Source: Myxococcales bacterium (GTDB taxonomy: Bacteria; Myxococcota_A; Bradymonadia; UBA7976; UBA1532). Taken from it: 64,000 nt of DNA. Below, in pieces: positions 1 through 8,700 of this stretch. A program made the translations under genes and the position numbers. Every line of letters begins with the position of its first letter. Positions within the stretch are counted from its first letter, which is position 1. The stretch lies in assembly GCA_020633465.1 (NCBI GenBank), contig JACKDN010000005.1, positions 186,001 to 250,000 on the forward strand, written 5' to 3'. The notes under the pieces were generated by a model, which ran no database searches, was not told the DNA's origin, and saw only the letters and a program-made list of their open reading frames with translations.

Positions 1-2626
1 GGCCGAACGCCACCTCGAGCTCTTCGGGGCCCTCGCAGTCGCCCTCGGCGCAGTTGCAGGTCTGGTAGAAGATGTTGGTCAGGTACACCAACCCGAAGCG
101 ATCACCGAAGTGGAAGTGCCCCTCCTCGTCGAAGTGGGGCAACAGCGGCGGGTACTCCGGGAAGGGGTACAGGATCTCGAGCCGCTCGTCGGGCGTCGTC
201 ACCACCGATTCGGTCAGTCTCGGCAGATCGCCCAGCTTCACCAGGCTGCCGTCCAACCGGGTCGCGACCAGGTTGTCCATGCCGGCCAGCTTGGGATCGA
301 GGTGATCCTCGGTCAGCTGGCAGGCGAAGGGGTTCAGGCCGGGGATGTGAAACTGATCCGGCCGCGCGACGCGCAGGCTGTCGATCTCGCCGATCTGCCC
401 GGCGTACTGCGCCTCGCAGCGATCCGGCGCCTGGGGCAGATCGAAGTAGGGCGTGTCGAAGCCCAGATCGGCGATGTGCCAGCTGACCAGCTGCGTGCCG
501 TCCTCGAAGGTGGGCACCGTGTTGCCGATGCGGTGCAGCAGGATGTCCTCGTCGTCCAGCCGGCCGTCCGCCTCGGGCTCGTGCGTCTCGTCGTGCGGCT
601 TGTCGATCAGGTGGCCGGACAGGCCGCGGCAGATGCGCTCGTGGAAGTGGCGGTCGAGGCCGGGCGCGATGCCGGTCAGCCGGTCGACGAGGTCGTTCGC
701 CTCGGCCTGCGTCAGCTTGCGCGGCGTCTCGTGCCAGATGGGGTAGCCGTTCGCGTCCAGCCGCTCCTGCGTGTAGAGGTCGTCGATGTCGGCGAGCTCG
801 CAGTCGACCACCGAGTGCATGCCGTTGGCCAGCGGCTTGCCCAGATCCTGGATGGTGAACTCGACCCAGATCTGGCGCTCCTGGCTGAAGCCCGCCGCCA
901 CGTTGTGCCCGCCGTTGACGTTGGTGATCCACACCTTCACCGGCAGGTTGCAGGCGCCGTCGTGGCAGTTGTCCGGATCGCCCCGCTCGAGCACCTCGGG
1001 CGTGCCGGCCAGCGAGATCGACACCGTCGTCTTCAGGTTCCGCTCGCGCCGCGTGTCGAGCGCCGCGGGCAGGCCGTACACCGGATCCATGTCGTCGCCC
1101 TTCTGGAAGGGCAGGGCCGTCGAGACCTGCTGCAGCACGCCCTCGACGGGCGCGAGGTGGCCGAGGGCCACGTCCACGCCGGTCATGTTGTGCGTCGTGA
1201 TGCGCTCGCGGTTGTGGATGCGCAGATCGGCCTTGGCGCCCCCCTCGGCGGCCTTCAGGCCGCAGTCCCCCGCGTCGTCGCAGTTGTCGGGGTGCGTGTA
1301 GGCGCCCGGGAAGCTGCCCGGCGGCGCGAAGGGGTACAGCGACATGTGGCAGTCCTGGCACACCACGCGCCTCGCCGAGCCGTCCGCGTTGCGGTACGGG
1401 TTGTCGGGGAACTGGAAGCGGGGGTCGTCGCTGTCGCCCTGCGTCTTCGGGTGCAGGTTCAGCGGGCTGATGTACCACTCGGTGTACAGGTTCTCGAGCC
1501 GCAGGAAGGGCTCGTTGTGCGTCGGCTCGAGGTTGGTGTTGCGCGGCTGCTGGTAGTTCGGGTCGGCCGGATCGATGCCCTGGTTCGAGAACGCGATCAG
1601 ATCCACCGCGTTGCCGTCCACGCGCGCCTTCTCGGTCAGCGGCGGGAAGCGCACGTCGTGGCAGGTGCCGCAGAAGTGGCTCGACTTGATGAAGGGGCGC
1701 ACGTCGCGCGGCTGGTTGGGGAAGTCGTCGCCGTTCGGGTAGCGCGCCAGGTCGAAGTTGCGCGCGTACTCGGTCGCGCCGTTCGACACCTCGTGCGCGG
1801 TCGCCGGCGCCACGTTGCCCTCGGCGAAGGGGCCGTAGCGGGTCGAGCCGTTGCGCTCGACGGGCAGCGCCGCGGTGGCGACGTGATCGTCGAAGAAGGG
1901 CTCGTCGTGCGGGTGCTGCCCGCGCGAGCGGCGCACGCAGCGGGGATCGAAGCCCTCCTCGCAGTCGGCGTACTGGCGCTCGATGCAGGCCTCTTCGCTC
2001 TCGCCCTCCGCGCAGCCGGTCAGGCCCGAGTGCCCGGGATCCTGCATCCGGTCCTCGTAGGGCCGGCCCACCTTGTGGCAGGAGTCGCAGCTGATGCCCT
2101 GGAAGCTGAGCAGGCGCTGATGATCGCGCCCCTCCTCGGCGGCCCGCTCGGCGGCGATGGCGTCGGCGACCTCGATGGCGCGCCCGGCGGGCATCACCAG
2201 GTCGGTGTCGTTCGAGGGGAAGGCGACCTCGCGCCCGTAGCCCTCGATCCGCCCCACCGCGCCCTCGCGGATGGTGGCGTTCATGTCGAAGACGCCGTCC
2301 TCGCCGAAGATGCCCAGCGAGGGCGCGTGGCAGGCGATGCACAGCTGGTTCTGGCGGAACAGCGGCCGCCCCAGGGCGTGCATCGCGTAGTAGTTCGCGG
2401 TCAGCTCGAGCGCCTGGAAGGTGCCGTCGAGGCCGGCGCCGTAGTTGTGCGACGAGCCCGCCCACTCCATCACCTGGCGGGGGTGGCAGGACACGCACGA
2501 TGAGGGGTCGTCGGCCGGCATCTGTTGCGGCAATGAGGCGTCCGCGTCCTCACGCACCGGCTCCTCGCCCTCACAACCGACCAACGCGAGCCCGGCAAGG
2601 CCGAGCAACCACCACCACCGCTTCAT
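1..2626 (-). CDS. Multiheme c-type cytochrome lipoprotein, C-terminus beyond window edge
   Basis: Partial gene of at least 875 residues; its end lies left of the window. It starts at an ATG giving MKRWWWLLGLAGLALVGC, a lipoprotein signal with lipobox LVGC and acylated Cys18. Five CXXCH heme sites are visible (CVSCH at about residue 44, then CIACH, CDSCH, CGTCH, CQDCH). They are widely spaced in a large, otherwise non-heme protein, unlike the dense small cytochromes upstream. Expected role: membrane-anchored, probably surface or periplasmic, electron-transfer protein, perhaps with a catalytic heme. It is 23 bases downstream of the beta-barrel gene, so it is probably the terminal component of the same electron conduit. 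I cannot name the family precisely, and a decisive C-terminal domain could be missing. Confidence 0.8.
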   Translation of the reverse strand, partial: MKRWWWLLGLAGLALVGCEGEEPVREDADASLPQQMPADDPSSCVSCHPRQVMEWAGSSHNYGAGLDGTFQALELTANYYAMHALGRPLFRQNQLCIACHAPSLGIFGEDGVFDMNATIREGAVGRIEGYGREVAFPSNDTDLVMPAGRAIEVADAIAAERAAEEGRDHQRLLSFQGISCDSCHKVGRPYEDRMQDPGHSGLTGCAEGESEEACIERQYADCEEGFDPRCVRRSRGQHPHDEPFFDDHVATAALPVERNGSTRYGPFAEGNVAPATAHEVSNGATEYARNFDLARYPNGDDFPNQPRDVRPFIKSSHFCGTCHDVRFPPLTEKARVDGNAVDLIAFSNQGIDPADPNYQQPRNTNLEPTHNEPFLRLENLYTEWYISPLNLHPKTQGDSDDPRFQFPDNPYRNADGSARRVVCQDCHMSLYPFAPPGSFPGAYTHPDNCDDAGDCGLKAAEGGAKADLRIHNRERITTHNMTGVDVALGHLAPVEGVLQQVSTALPFQKGDDMDPVYGLPAALDTRRERNLKTTVSISLAGTPEVLERGDPDNCHDGACNLPVKVWITNVNGGHNVAAGFSQERQIWVEFTIQDLGKPLANGMHSVVDCELADIDDLYTQERLDANGYPIWHETPRKLTQAEANDLVDRLTGIAPGLDRHFHERICRGLSGHLIDKPHDETHEPEADGRLDDEDILLHRIGNTVPTFEDGTQLVSWHIADLGFDTPYFDLPQAPDRCEAQYAGQIGEIDSLRVARPDQFHIPGLNPFACQLTEDHLDPKLAGMDNLVATRLDGSLVKLGDLPRLTESVVTTPDERLEILYPFPEYPPLLPHFDEEGHFHFGDRFGLVYLTNIFYQTCNCAEGDCEGPEELEVAFG

Positions 2627-2649
2627 CGTCTACCCCCCGCAGCGCCGGC

Positions 2650-4209
2650 TCAGAGCGTACCCTGCAGCTCCAACCGCACCGCATGGAACGGCTCCACCCA
2701 GCGGGCGAAGACCGTCGAATCCCGTGCGAACTCATAAGAAGCGCGCACGGCGGTCCATTCCGTGAACGTCCATCGGGCGTCCAGCCCGATGCCCCCGGCC
2801 AGCTCGTCGGTGTCGTCGATGAACCGGTTCCCGAGCACCCAGGCCTCCTGATAGGCGTTCACGCCCGCGGAGAAGATACGGGTCCCCAGGATGCGGTTGC
2901 CAACTCGACGCCGCCCGCGCGCATACCGCACGGCTCCGCTGATCTCGTGCGCCACGCGCTCGGCGCCCGCGGCGGGGTCCGCGAAGTGCGCGTCGCCGGC
3001 GCGATCATAGCGGGTGCCGCCGTAGCGCACCTGCAGCTCGAGGCCCTGCTGGGGGTCGATGGGCACGTCGTAGTAGCCGCCCAGCCCCCAGCGCACCTGA
3101 TCGGCGTCGTAGGGCGTCCGCACCTCGGCGTCCGCCTGCACCAGCCGCACGCCGGCCTCGGGCACCAGCACGAAGCCGTCGGTCAGCTCGAGCTCGAGCA
3201 GCGCCTGGGCGTCGGTGTAGGGCTGGCGGTCGGGGATGTTCAGGCGCAGCACCTCGTAGGTGGTGCGGCGGTCGTTGCGCTCGAGCCCGCGGCCCGCGGC
3301 GATGTCGTAGGTGAGATCGCGCCCGATCTTCTGATCGACGTCCACCAGCAGCGCCGAGCGCCCGAAGGCCCAGCGCAGCGCGGCGCGCACGTGGCTGATC
3401 TCGGGCGCCACCAGCGACGCCCGCAGGCTGAGCAGCACGTCGCGCGTGGCGTCCCAGTAGGCGCCCACCTCGGCCAGCTGCACCGTGTAGTCGACGGTGT
3501 CCTCGCCGCCGGTCAGCTGCGCGGTGTCGCGATCGGTCAGCGTCAGCTCGCGGGTGAAGAACAGGTACTCGCCGCGCAGGGTCAGCCCCTGCCGGCCGCC
3601 GACCGCGTAGGCCACGTCCAGGCCGGCCAGCACGCCCGGATCGTCCTGGATCTCGTTGTAGACCGCCGCCCGTCGGCCCCCGCGCACCGCGACGGCCAGC
3701 GTGCCGTCGTCGTAGCCGAAGGTGGCGCCGTCGAAGGTGATGCCCAGCGGCCCGCCCCAGTGGAACTGCCGCCCCGCGCGCAGGTGCAGGTGCTGCAGCG
3801 CGCCCTGGGTGCCGAAGCCGGCCAGCTCGGCGTAGGCCAGGTGCAGCGCGAACAGCCGCGCGTCGCTGTAGCTGTGCAGCACCGTCGGGTGGCCGATCGT
3901 CTCGTCCACCCCCGGCTGTCCGCCCAGATCCAGCCGCAGCTGGCCCAGCAGGTACGAGTTCAGCGGCGCGTAGCCCAGGCCGCGGGTGCCCAGGGCGAGC
4001 CCGACGTCGAGGAACTGCGTCGACTCGCGCAGGTTGGCCCCGGGATCGTTGCCCTGCAGATCGGGATCGCCGCTGGCCGCGCCGCTGACGTGCTCGAAGC
4101 CGACGTCCAGCCGGCCGATGACGCTCTTCTGCGCGTGGGCCGCGGGCGCCGCCAGGCCCACCAGCACCCCCAGCGCCCCCGCCAGCCACCATGCGTCGCC
4201 GCGCCTCAT
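2650..4209 (-). CDS. Outer-membrane beta-barrel protein of the cytochrome cluster
   Basis: A 519-residue protein with a cleavable signal peptide (about 26 residues, ending AHA before Gln). The rest alternates hydrophobic/aromatic and polar residues in short strands with Gly/Asp-rich turns, typical of an outer-membrane beta-barrel. It lacks CXXCH. The ATG overlaps the stop of the 15-heme lipoprotein gene (ATGA), and a second multiheme lipoprotein gene follows, so translation is coupled. By analogy with MtrB/PioB-type porin-cytochrome complexes, its likely job is to hold a heme wire through the outer membrane. It is shorter than MtrB (about 690 residues), so direct homology is unproven; it could be a different porin class. 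Confidence 0.75.
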   Translation of the reverse strand: MRRGDAWWLAGALGVLVGLAAPAAHAQKSVIGRLDVGFEHVSGAASGDPDLQGNDPGANLRESTQFLDVGLALGTRGLGYAPLNSYLLGQLRLDLGGQPGVDETIGHPTVLHSYSDARLFALHLAYAELAGFGTQGALQHLHLRAGRQFHWGGPLGITFDGATFGYDDGTLAVAVRGGRRAAVYNEIQDDPGVLAGLDVAYAVGGRQGLTLRGEYLFFTRELTLTDRDTAQLTGGEDTVDYTVQLAEVGAYWDATRDVLLSLRASLVAPEISHVRAALRWAFGRSALLVDVDQKIGRDLTYDIAAGRGLERNDRRTTYEVLRLNIPDRQPYTDAQALLELELTDGFVLVPEAGVRLVQADAEVRTPYDADQVRWGLGGYYDVPIDPQQGLELQVRYGGTRYDRAGDAHFADPAAGAERVAHEISGAVRYARGRRRVGNRILGTRIFSAGVNAYQEAWVLGNRFIDDTDELAGGIGLDARWTFTEWTAVRASYEFARDSTVFARWVEPFHAVRLELQGTL

Positions 4210-5780
4210 CGGATCCTCCCGCGCAGGCCCTGCGTGGCCGCGCCGGTGCCGCCGAGGGCGCCGACGTGGCAGTCGATGCAGGTGCTCTCGAAGGTGTGGC
4301 AGGTCATGCAGGCGCGCGGGTTGAAGGCCGCCGCCCGATCGTGCCGGGTGGAGAAGTCGGGCCCGTGGCTGGGCGGCCGCTGGGCGTGACACTCGCTGCA
4401 GCTGTCCACCTCGTGACAGGTGGCGCAGGCGGTGGGATCCCGCGCGGCGTCGCGGCCGTGCGCCGTCGTGCGGAAGCGCAGGGTGTGCGAGCGCGGCCGC
4501 ATCACCGCGTGGCACTCCTGGCAGTTGTCCCGGGGCGAGCCGCTGAGGCCCTCGTGGCAGTAGCCGCACTTCGCGTCGGTGTCGCGCGCGGCGGCCTCGT
4601 GCCGGACCCGGAACAGCGGCGTGTGGTCGTCCGGCTTCACGTTCGGGTTCACCGGCTTGACCTGCGGTGTGAGGACCGGCGCGCCGTGCACCAGGCCGGC
4701 CGGCGCCGCGGGCGCCAGCGTCGGGGCCACCGCGGTCGCGCCCGGCGTCACCTGGGGCAGCAGATCGCGCAGGCGAGGCACGGCGTCGGTGGCCGTCTCG
4801 CCGGCCCCGTCGGGCGCGGCCTGCGCCAGCACGATGCGATCGCGCAGCAGCGCGGCCAGCGAGCCGGCCCCGCCGCCGGTCGGCGCCTGCGCGGTGTGGT
4901 TGCCGGGCAGCGGGTTCGACTCGACGTCGTCCTGGTGGCACACCCCGCACTGGTCGATGCGCACGCGATCCGGCGTGCGCGCCGGATCCTCGTGGCAGGT
5001 GGCGCAGGTGGCCATCGCCGGCAGCGTGACGTCGCTGGCCTGCGTGCTCTGGGCCACCGCGCCGTGGCAGGTGAGGCAGAGGATCGCGTTGCCCTGGTGG
5101 TCGACGCGGTGCTTGCCGTGCGTGAAGCGGATGTCGTTCTTCACGAAGACGCGCGCGCGGCCCGGCCCCGACGCGTTGTGGCAGGACGCGCAGTCGTCGA
5201 GGCGGGGCGCGCCCTCGGCCGCCTTGTCGGGCGCGTGGCAGGGCGCGCACTCGACGTGCGTGGGGAAGGTCGCGTAGGCCTGCTCGGGCCCGCCCACCTG
5301 GTGGCAGTCGTCGCAGCGCAGGGCGGCGCCGTCCTTGCGCACCTTGGGATCGGTCAGGTGCAGGTTGTGGTTGAAGGCCCCCACCAGCTCGGCCTGCCGT
5401 TCGCGCCGCGGGTACTCGCCCAGCGGGCTGGCGTCCGGGGTCAGCGGGTCGACCGACGTGTGGCACACCTGGCAGAAGGCGTCGGGCGGCCGCTCGAACA
5501 CCTCGTCGTGGCAGGTGTCGCAGGGCGCGTGCTGGGCGTGGCCCGGCCGCTGCGTCTTCCACCCGGTGGCCGCCGACGAGCCGTGGCAGTCGCCGCAGAT
5601 CAGCGGCTTGCCGCCGTTCAGCTCGAGCAGCGTGGGCGTGCTGCCGAGGTGGTCGGCGTGCAGGAAGCCCTCGACCCCCACGTGATCGGGTCCCTCACCG
5701 CGGACGATCTTCTGGGGGCAGCCCCACAGGCCGCAGCCCAACAGGGCCAGGCCCACCACTTCGAGTACGCGTCGTTTCAT
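4206..5780 (-). CDS. 15-heme c-type cytochrome lipoprotein
   Basis: A 524-residue protein with a lipoprotein signal (MKRRVLEVVGLALLGCGLWGC; LLGC or LWGC may be the lipobox). I count fifteen CXXCH motifs: nine in the N-terminal half (CGDCH at about residue 62 to CGVCH), then a Pro/Ala/Val-rich linker of about 100 residues, then six (CGYCH to CIDCH). Many extra His residues could be distal ligands. The start overlaps the stop of the flavoprotein-fusion gene (ATGA) and the stop overlaps the beta-barrel start (ATGA). By position it is the MtrA-like wire that would pass electrons through the barrel. Lipidation and the two-module layout differ from MtrA, so which membrane it is anchored in is open. 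Confidence 0.88.
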   Translation of the reverse strand: MKRRVLEVVGLALLGCGLWGCPQKIVRGEGPDHVGVEGFLHADHLGSTPTLLELNGGKPLICGDCHGSSAATGWKTQRPGHAQHAPCDTCHDEVFERPPDAFCQVCHTSVDPLTPDASPLGEYPRRERQAELVGAFNHNLHLTDPKVRKDGAALRCDDCHQVGGPEQAYATFPTHVECAPCHAPDKAAEGAPRLDDCASCHNASGPGRARVFVKNDIRFTHGKHRVDHQGNAILCLTCHGAVAQSTQASDVTLPAMATCATCHEDPARTPDRVRIDQCGVCHQDDVESNPLPGNHTAQAPTGGGAGSLAALLRDRIVLAQAAPDGAGETATDAVPRLRDLLPQVTPGATAVAPTLAPAAPAGLVHGAPVLTPQVKPVNPNVKPDDHTPLFRVRHEAAARDTDAKCGYCHEGLSGSPRDNCQECHAVMRPRSHTLRFRTTAHGRDAARDPTACATCHEVDSCSECHAQRPPSHGPDFSTRHDRAAAFNPRACMTCHTFESTCIDCHVGALGGTGAATQGLRGRIR

Positions 5781-8700
5781 GACTGTCCCGAGAGCTCGAG
5801 GAAGGACAGGTCGTCGCTCGGACCGGGCGACCACCCCTGAGGCTTGTCGACGAACTCCACGCCCAGGCCCTCGAGCCAGCGCGTGTGCGCCACCTTGCCC
5901 AACATGCAGTAGACGTAGTGGTTGGGGTACGTGCCCCCGTCCCCCAGGCCGTGCGCGGGGAAGCTGCTGCCCCCGCCCGCGCCGCCGCAGGGATCGACCT
6001 TCTTGGCCTGCGGCCCGGGCTTGGCGTCCCCCTTCGCGTCGCCCTTCGCGTCGCCCTTGGGCGCCGACACCTCGAGGGTGATCGCGTCGGCGGTGACCGC
6101 CGTGGGGTTCGTGTTCAGGTGCAGCGTGATGCGCCCGGCGTCGACCAGCGCGGTCAGCTTGTCGACGTTCTTCTTGCTGGCCTTGGCGAAGTTGTCGCGC
6201 CGGTACACCAGGCGCACGGTGTTGCTGCCGCCGTTCGCCTCGGCCACGCCGATGGCCACCTCGAGGGCGGAGTTGCCGCCGCCGACCACGCAGACGTGCT
6301 CGCCGTCGTGGCTGCTGGGATCGAGGCAGGTGTAGCGCACCTTGTCCAGGTCGGCGCCGGCCACGCGGCCGAGCGGGCGCGGCTCGCCGCCGCCCACCGC
6401 CAGGATGACCCGCAGCGCGGTGTACTCGCCCTTCGAGGTCGTGATCTTGAAGCCGGCCGGCGGCTGGTCGGGCCCAGCGAGGGGCTCGACCTTCAGCACG
6501 CCCTCGCGGTAGCGCACGTCCACCGGCGTCTTCTTCAGGTGATCGCCCCAGCGCTCGAGCAGATCCTCGCGCACGCAGTCCTCGATCCACAGGGGCCCGA
6601 TGCGCTCGACCTCGGCGGGCTGGTTCTGCACCGGCTTGCCGAGGTGGAAGCTGCGGATGGTCTGCGCGAACTCCGAGCCCTTCTCGAAGACCACGGCGGT
6701 CAGGCCGCGCTCGAAGGCGGTGACGCCCGCCGACAGGCCGGCGGGGCCCGAGCCGACGATCGCGACCTCCATCTGCAGCCCGGCCTGCGCCGCCGCGCCC
6801 GCCTGCACGCCGTCGAAGCGGATGTGCTCGATGGTGCGCGTGCCCAGGTTGATCGCGTTGCGCACCAGCGGCTTCCCGGCCGCCTCGCCGATCAGGTACA
6901 TGCCGCGCACGCTGGTCATGTAGTTCTTGTCGACGAAGGCGCGCCGCACGGTGGGCACCGGCGCGCCGGGCAGGCGCCGGGTCAGCGCGCGCGGCTGGCA
7001 CACCTCGACGCAGGTGTTGCACTCGTTGCACGACTCGAAGTTGACGACCTTGGCGACCTTCTTGCCGGTCTTCGTCACGACGATGTCGAGCACGTGGTAG
7101 GGGCACTCGTCGACGCACGAGCGGCTGCCGACGCACATGTCCTCGTCGATGTGCAGCAGCTTCTTGGGCGTGTCGGGCTCGGGATCGACCGCCGCCTCGT
7201 CCTCGTCGGGGCGGGCGCGGTCGGCCACCACCCGGTGCAGCCCCAACACCAGGAACAGGGGCGCGAACAGCAGCATCGCCAGGCCCAGCCCGGCGGTGGG
7301 GCCGCCCGCGGCCGCGGCGCCGAAGGGGCCGGCGCCCGCCGCGGCGGCCACCATCGGCGGGGCCGCGCGCTCGTCGCCGTGCTCGATGTGGCAGGCGGTG
7401 CAGGGCTCGGCCTCGAGCGACTCGACGCCGCCGTGGCAGCGCAGGCAGCTGGTCGCGGCGCCCGCCTCGATCTCGGCGGTCTGATCGGCGTTGGCGTGGC
7501 AGCCGACGCAGCGGTGCTCGATGGCCTGGTGGATACGGTGCAGCCGGTCGGTGCCCTCGGCGTCGCGCAGGCCGAGGATGCGCGCGGCGCCCAGCTCGGC
7601 GAAGGGCTTGGCGTCCAGGCTGAAGGGCCCCGGCGTCACCTTCTTCAGCGTGGCGTGGCGATCGGCGTGGCAGTCGGCGCAGCGATCGAGGGCCAAGAGC
7701 TGCGCGGGCGCCTCGCCCTCGGGGTGCTCGACGTGGCAGCCGCGGCAGTCGGCGCCGACGGTGGCGGCCTGCACGTGCGCCTCGCGGGGCGCGTGATCGG
7801 CGTGGCAGGCGTTGCAGTTGTCGATCGCCACGCCGGCGAAGGCGGTGTGGCAGCTGTCGCAGCCCGGCGCCCTGCCGAGCGCCTCGCGCGCCCGGTCGGC
7901 GAAGGCGGGGCTGTCGTGGGGCGCCGACACCGGCTGCTGCACGAAGCGCCCGCCCGCGTCGTCGGTGGCCATCCAGGCGACGCCGCAGCCCGCGAACAGC
8001 AGGCCGGTCAGCACCAGCAGGGGCCCGCGCCAGGCGCGCTGCACGTCGCCCGGCGGCACCCAGCGGATCTTCTTGCGCGGCGGGGTCTTCTCGGCCTCGG
8101 GCGCGTCCGACATGGCCCGCTGATCGCTGGGCAGCTTGGGCAGCGCCACGCGGAACATCGTCTGGAAGGGATCGGCCGAGGTCAGATCGAGCGCGAAGGC
8201 CTCCTGCGACACCGCCGGGCGCGGCCGCGCCAGGTCGAGGGCGCAGCTGAAGCCGTCGAGCACCACCGTCGCGCGGTGGCCGCCGAAGGTGATCTCGTCG
8301 CCGTCGCGCAGGGCGTGATCGACCACGCGCTGCCCGTTGACCCGCACGCCGCGCTCGCCGGTGTCCACCAGGTGGAACACCGAGTAGCGGTGGCGGATCT
8401 CGAAGTGCTGGCGGTCGACGTCGTCGTGGTCGAGGAAGAGATCGGCGTCGGGGTTGCGCCCCACCGTCAGCACCGGCTGAACCAGCACCTGGCCGTCGAA
8501 GACGTAGCGCGGCTGCGGCAGGGCGACGGTCGAGGTGAGATCGACCTTCTCGGGATCGACGCCCGCCTCGCCGAACTCCATGACCGTCGCGCCCAGGCTG
8601 ACCAGATCGCCGTGGCGCAGCCCCACCGGCCCCTCGGGCGGCGGCGCGCCGTTGATCGCCAGCGGGTTGCGGCCCCCCAGATCCTCGATCCAGGCGCGCC

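Noticed and set aside
102..2503. Long Arg/Pro-rich open frames on both strands over the first cytochrome
   Set aside because: They are out-of-frame shadows in GC-rich DNA; only the frame with a lipobox and CXXCH motifs gives a normal protein composition.
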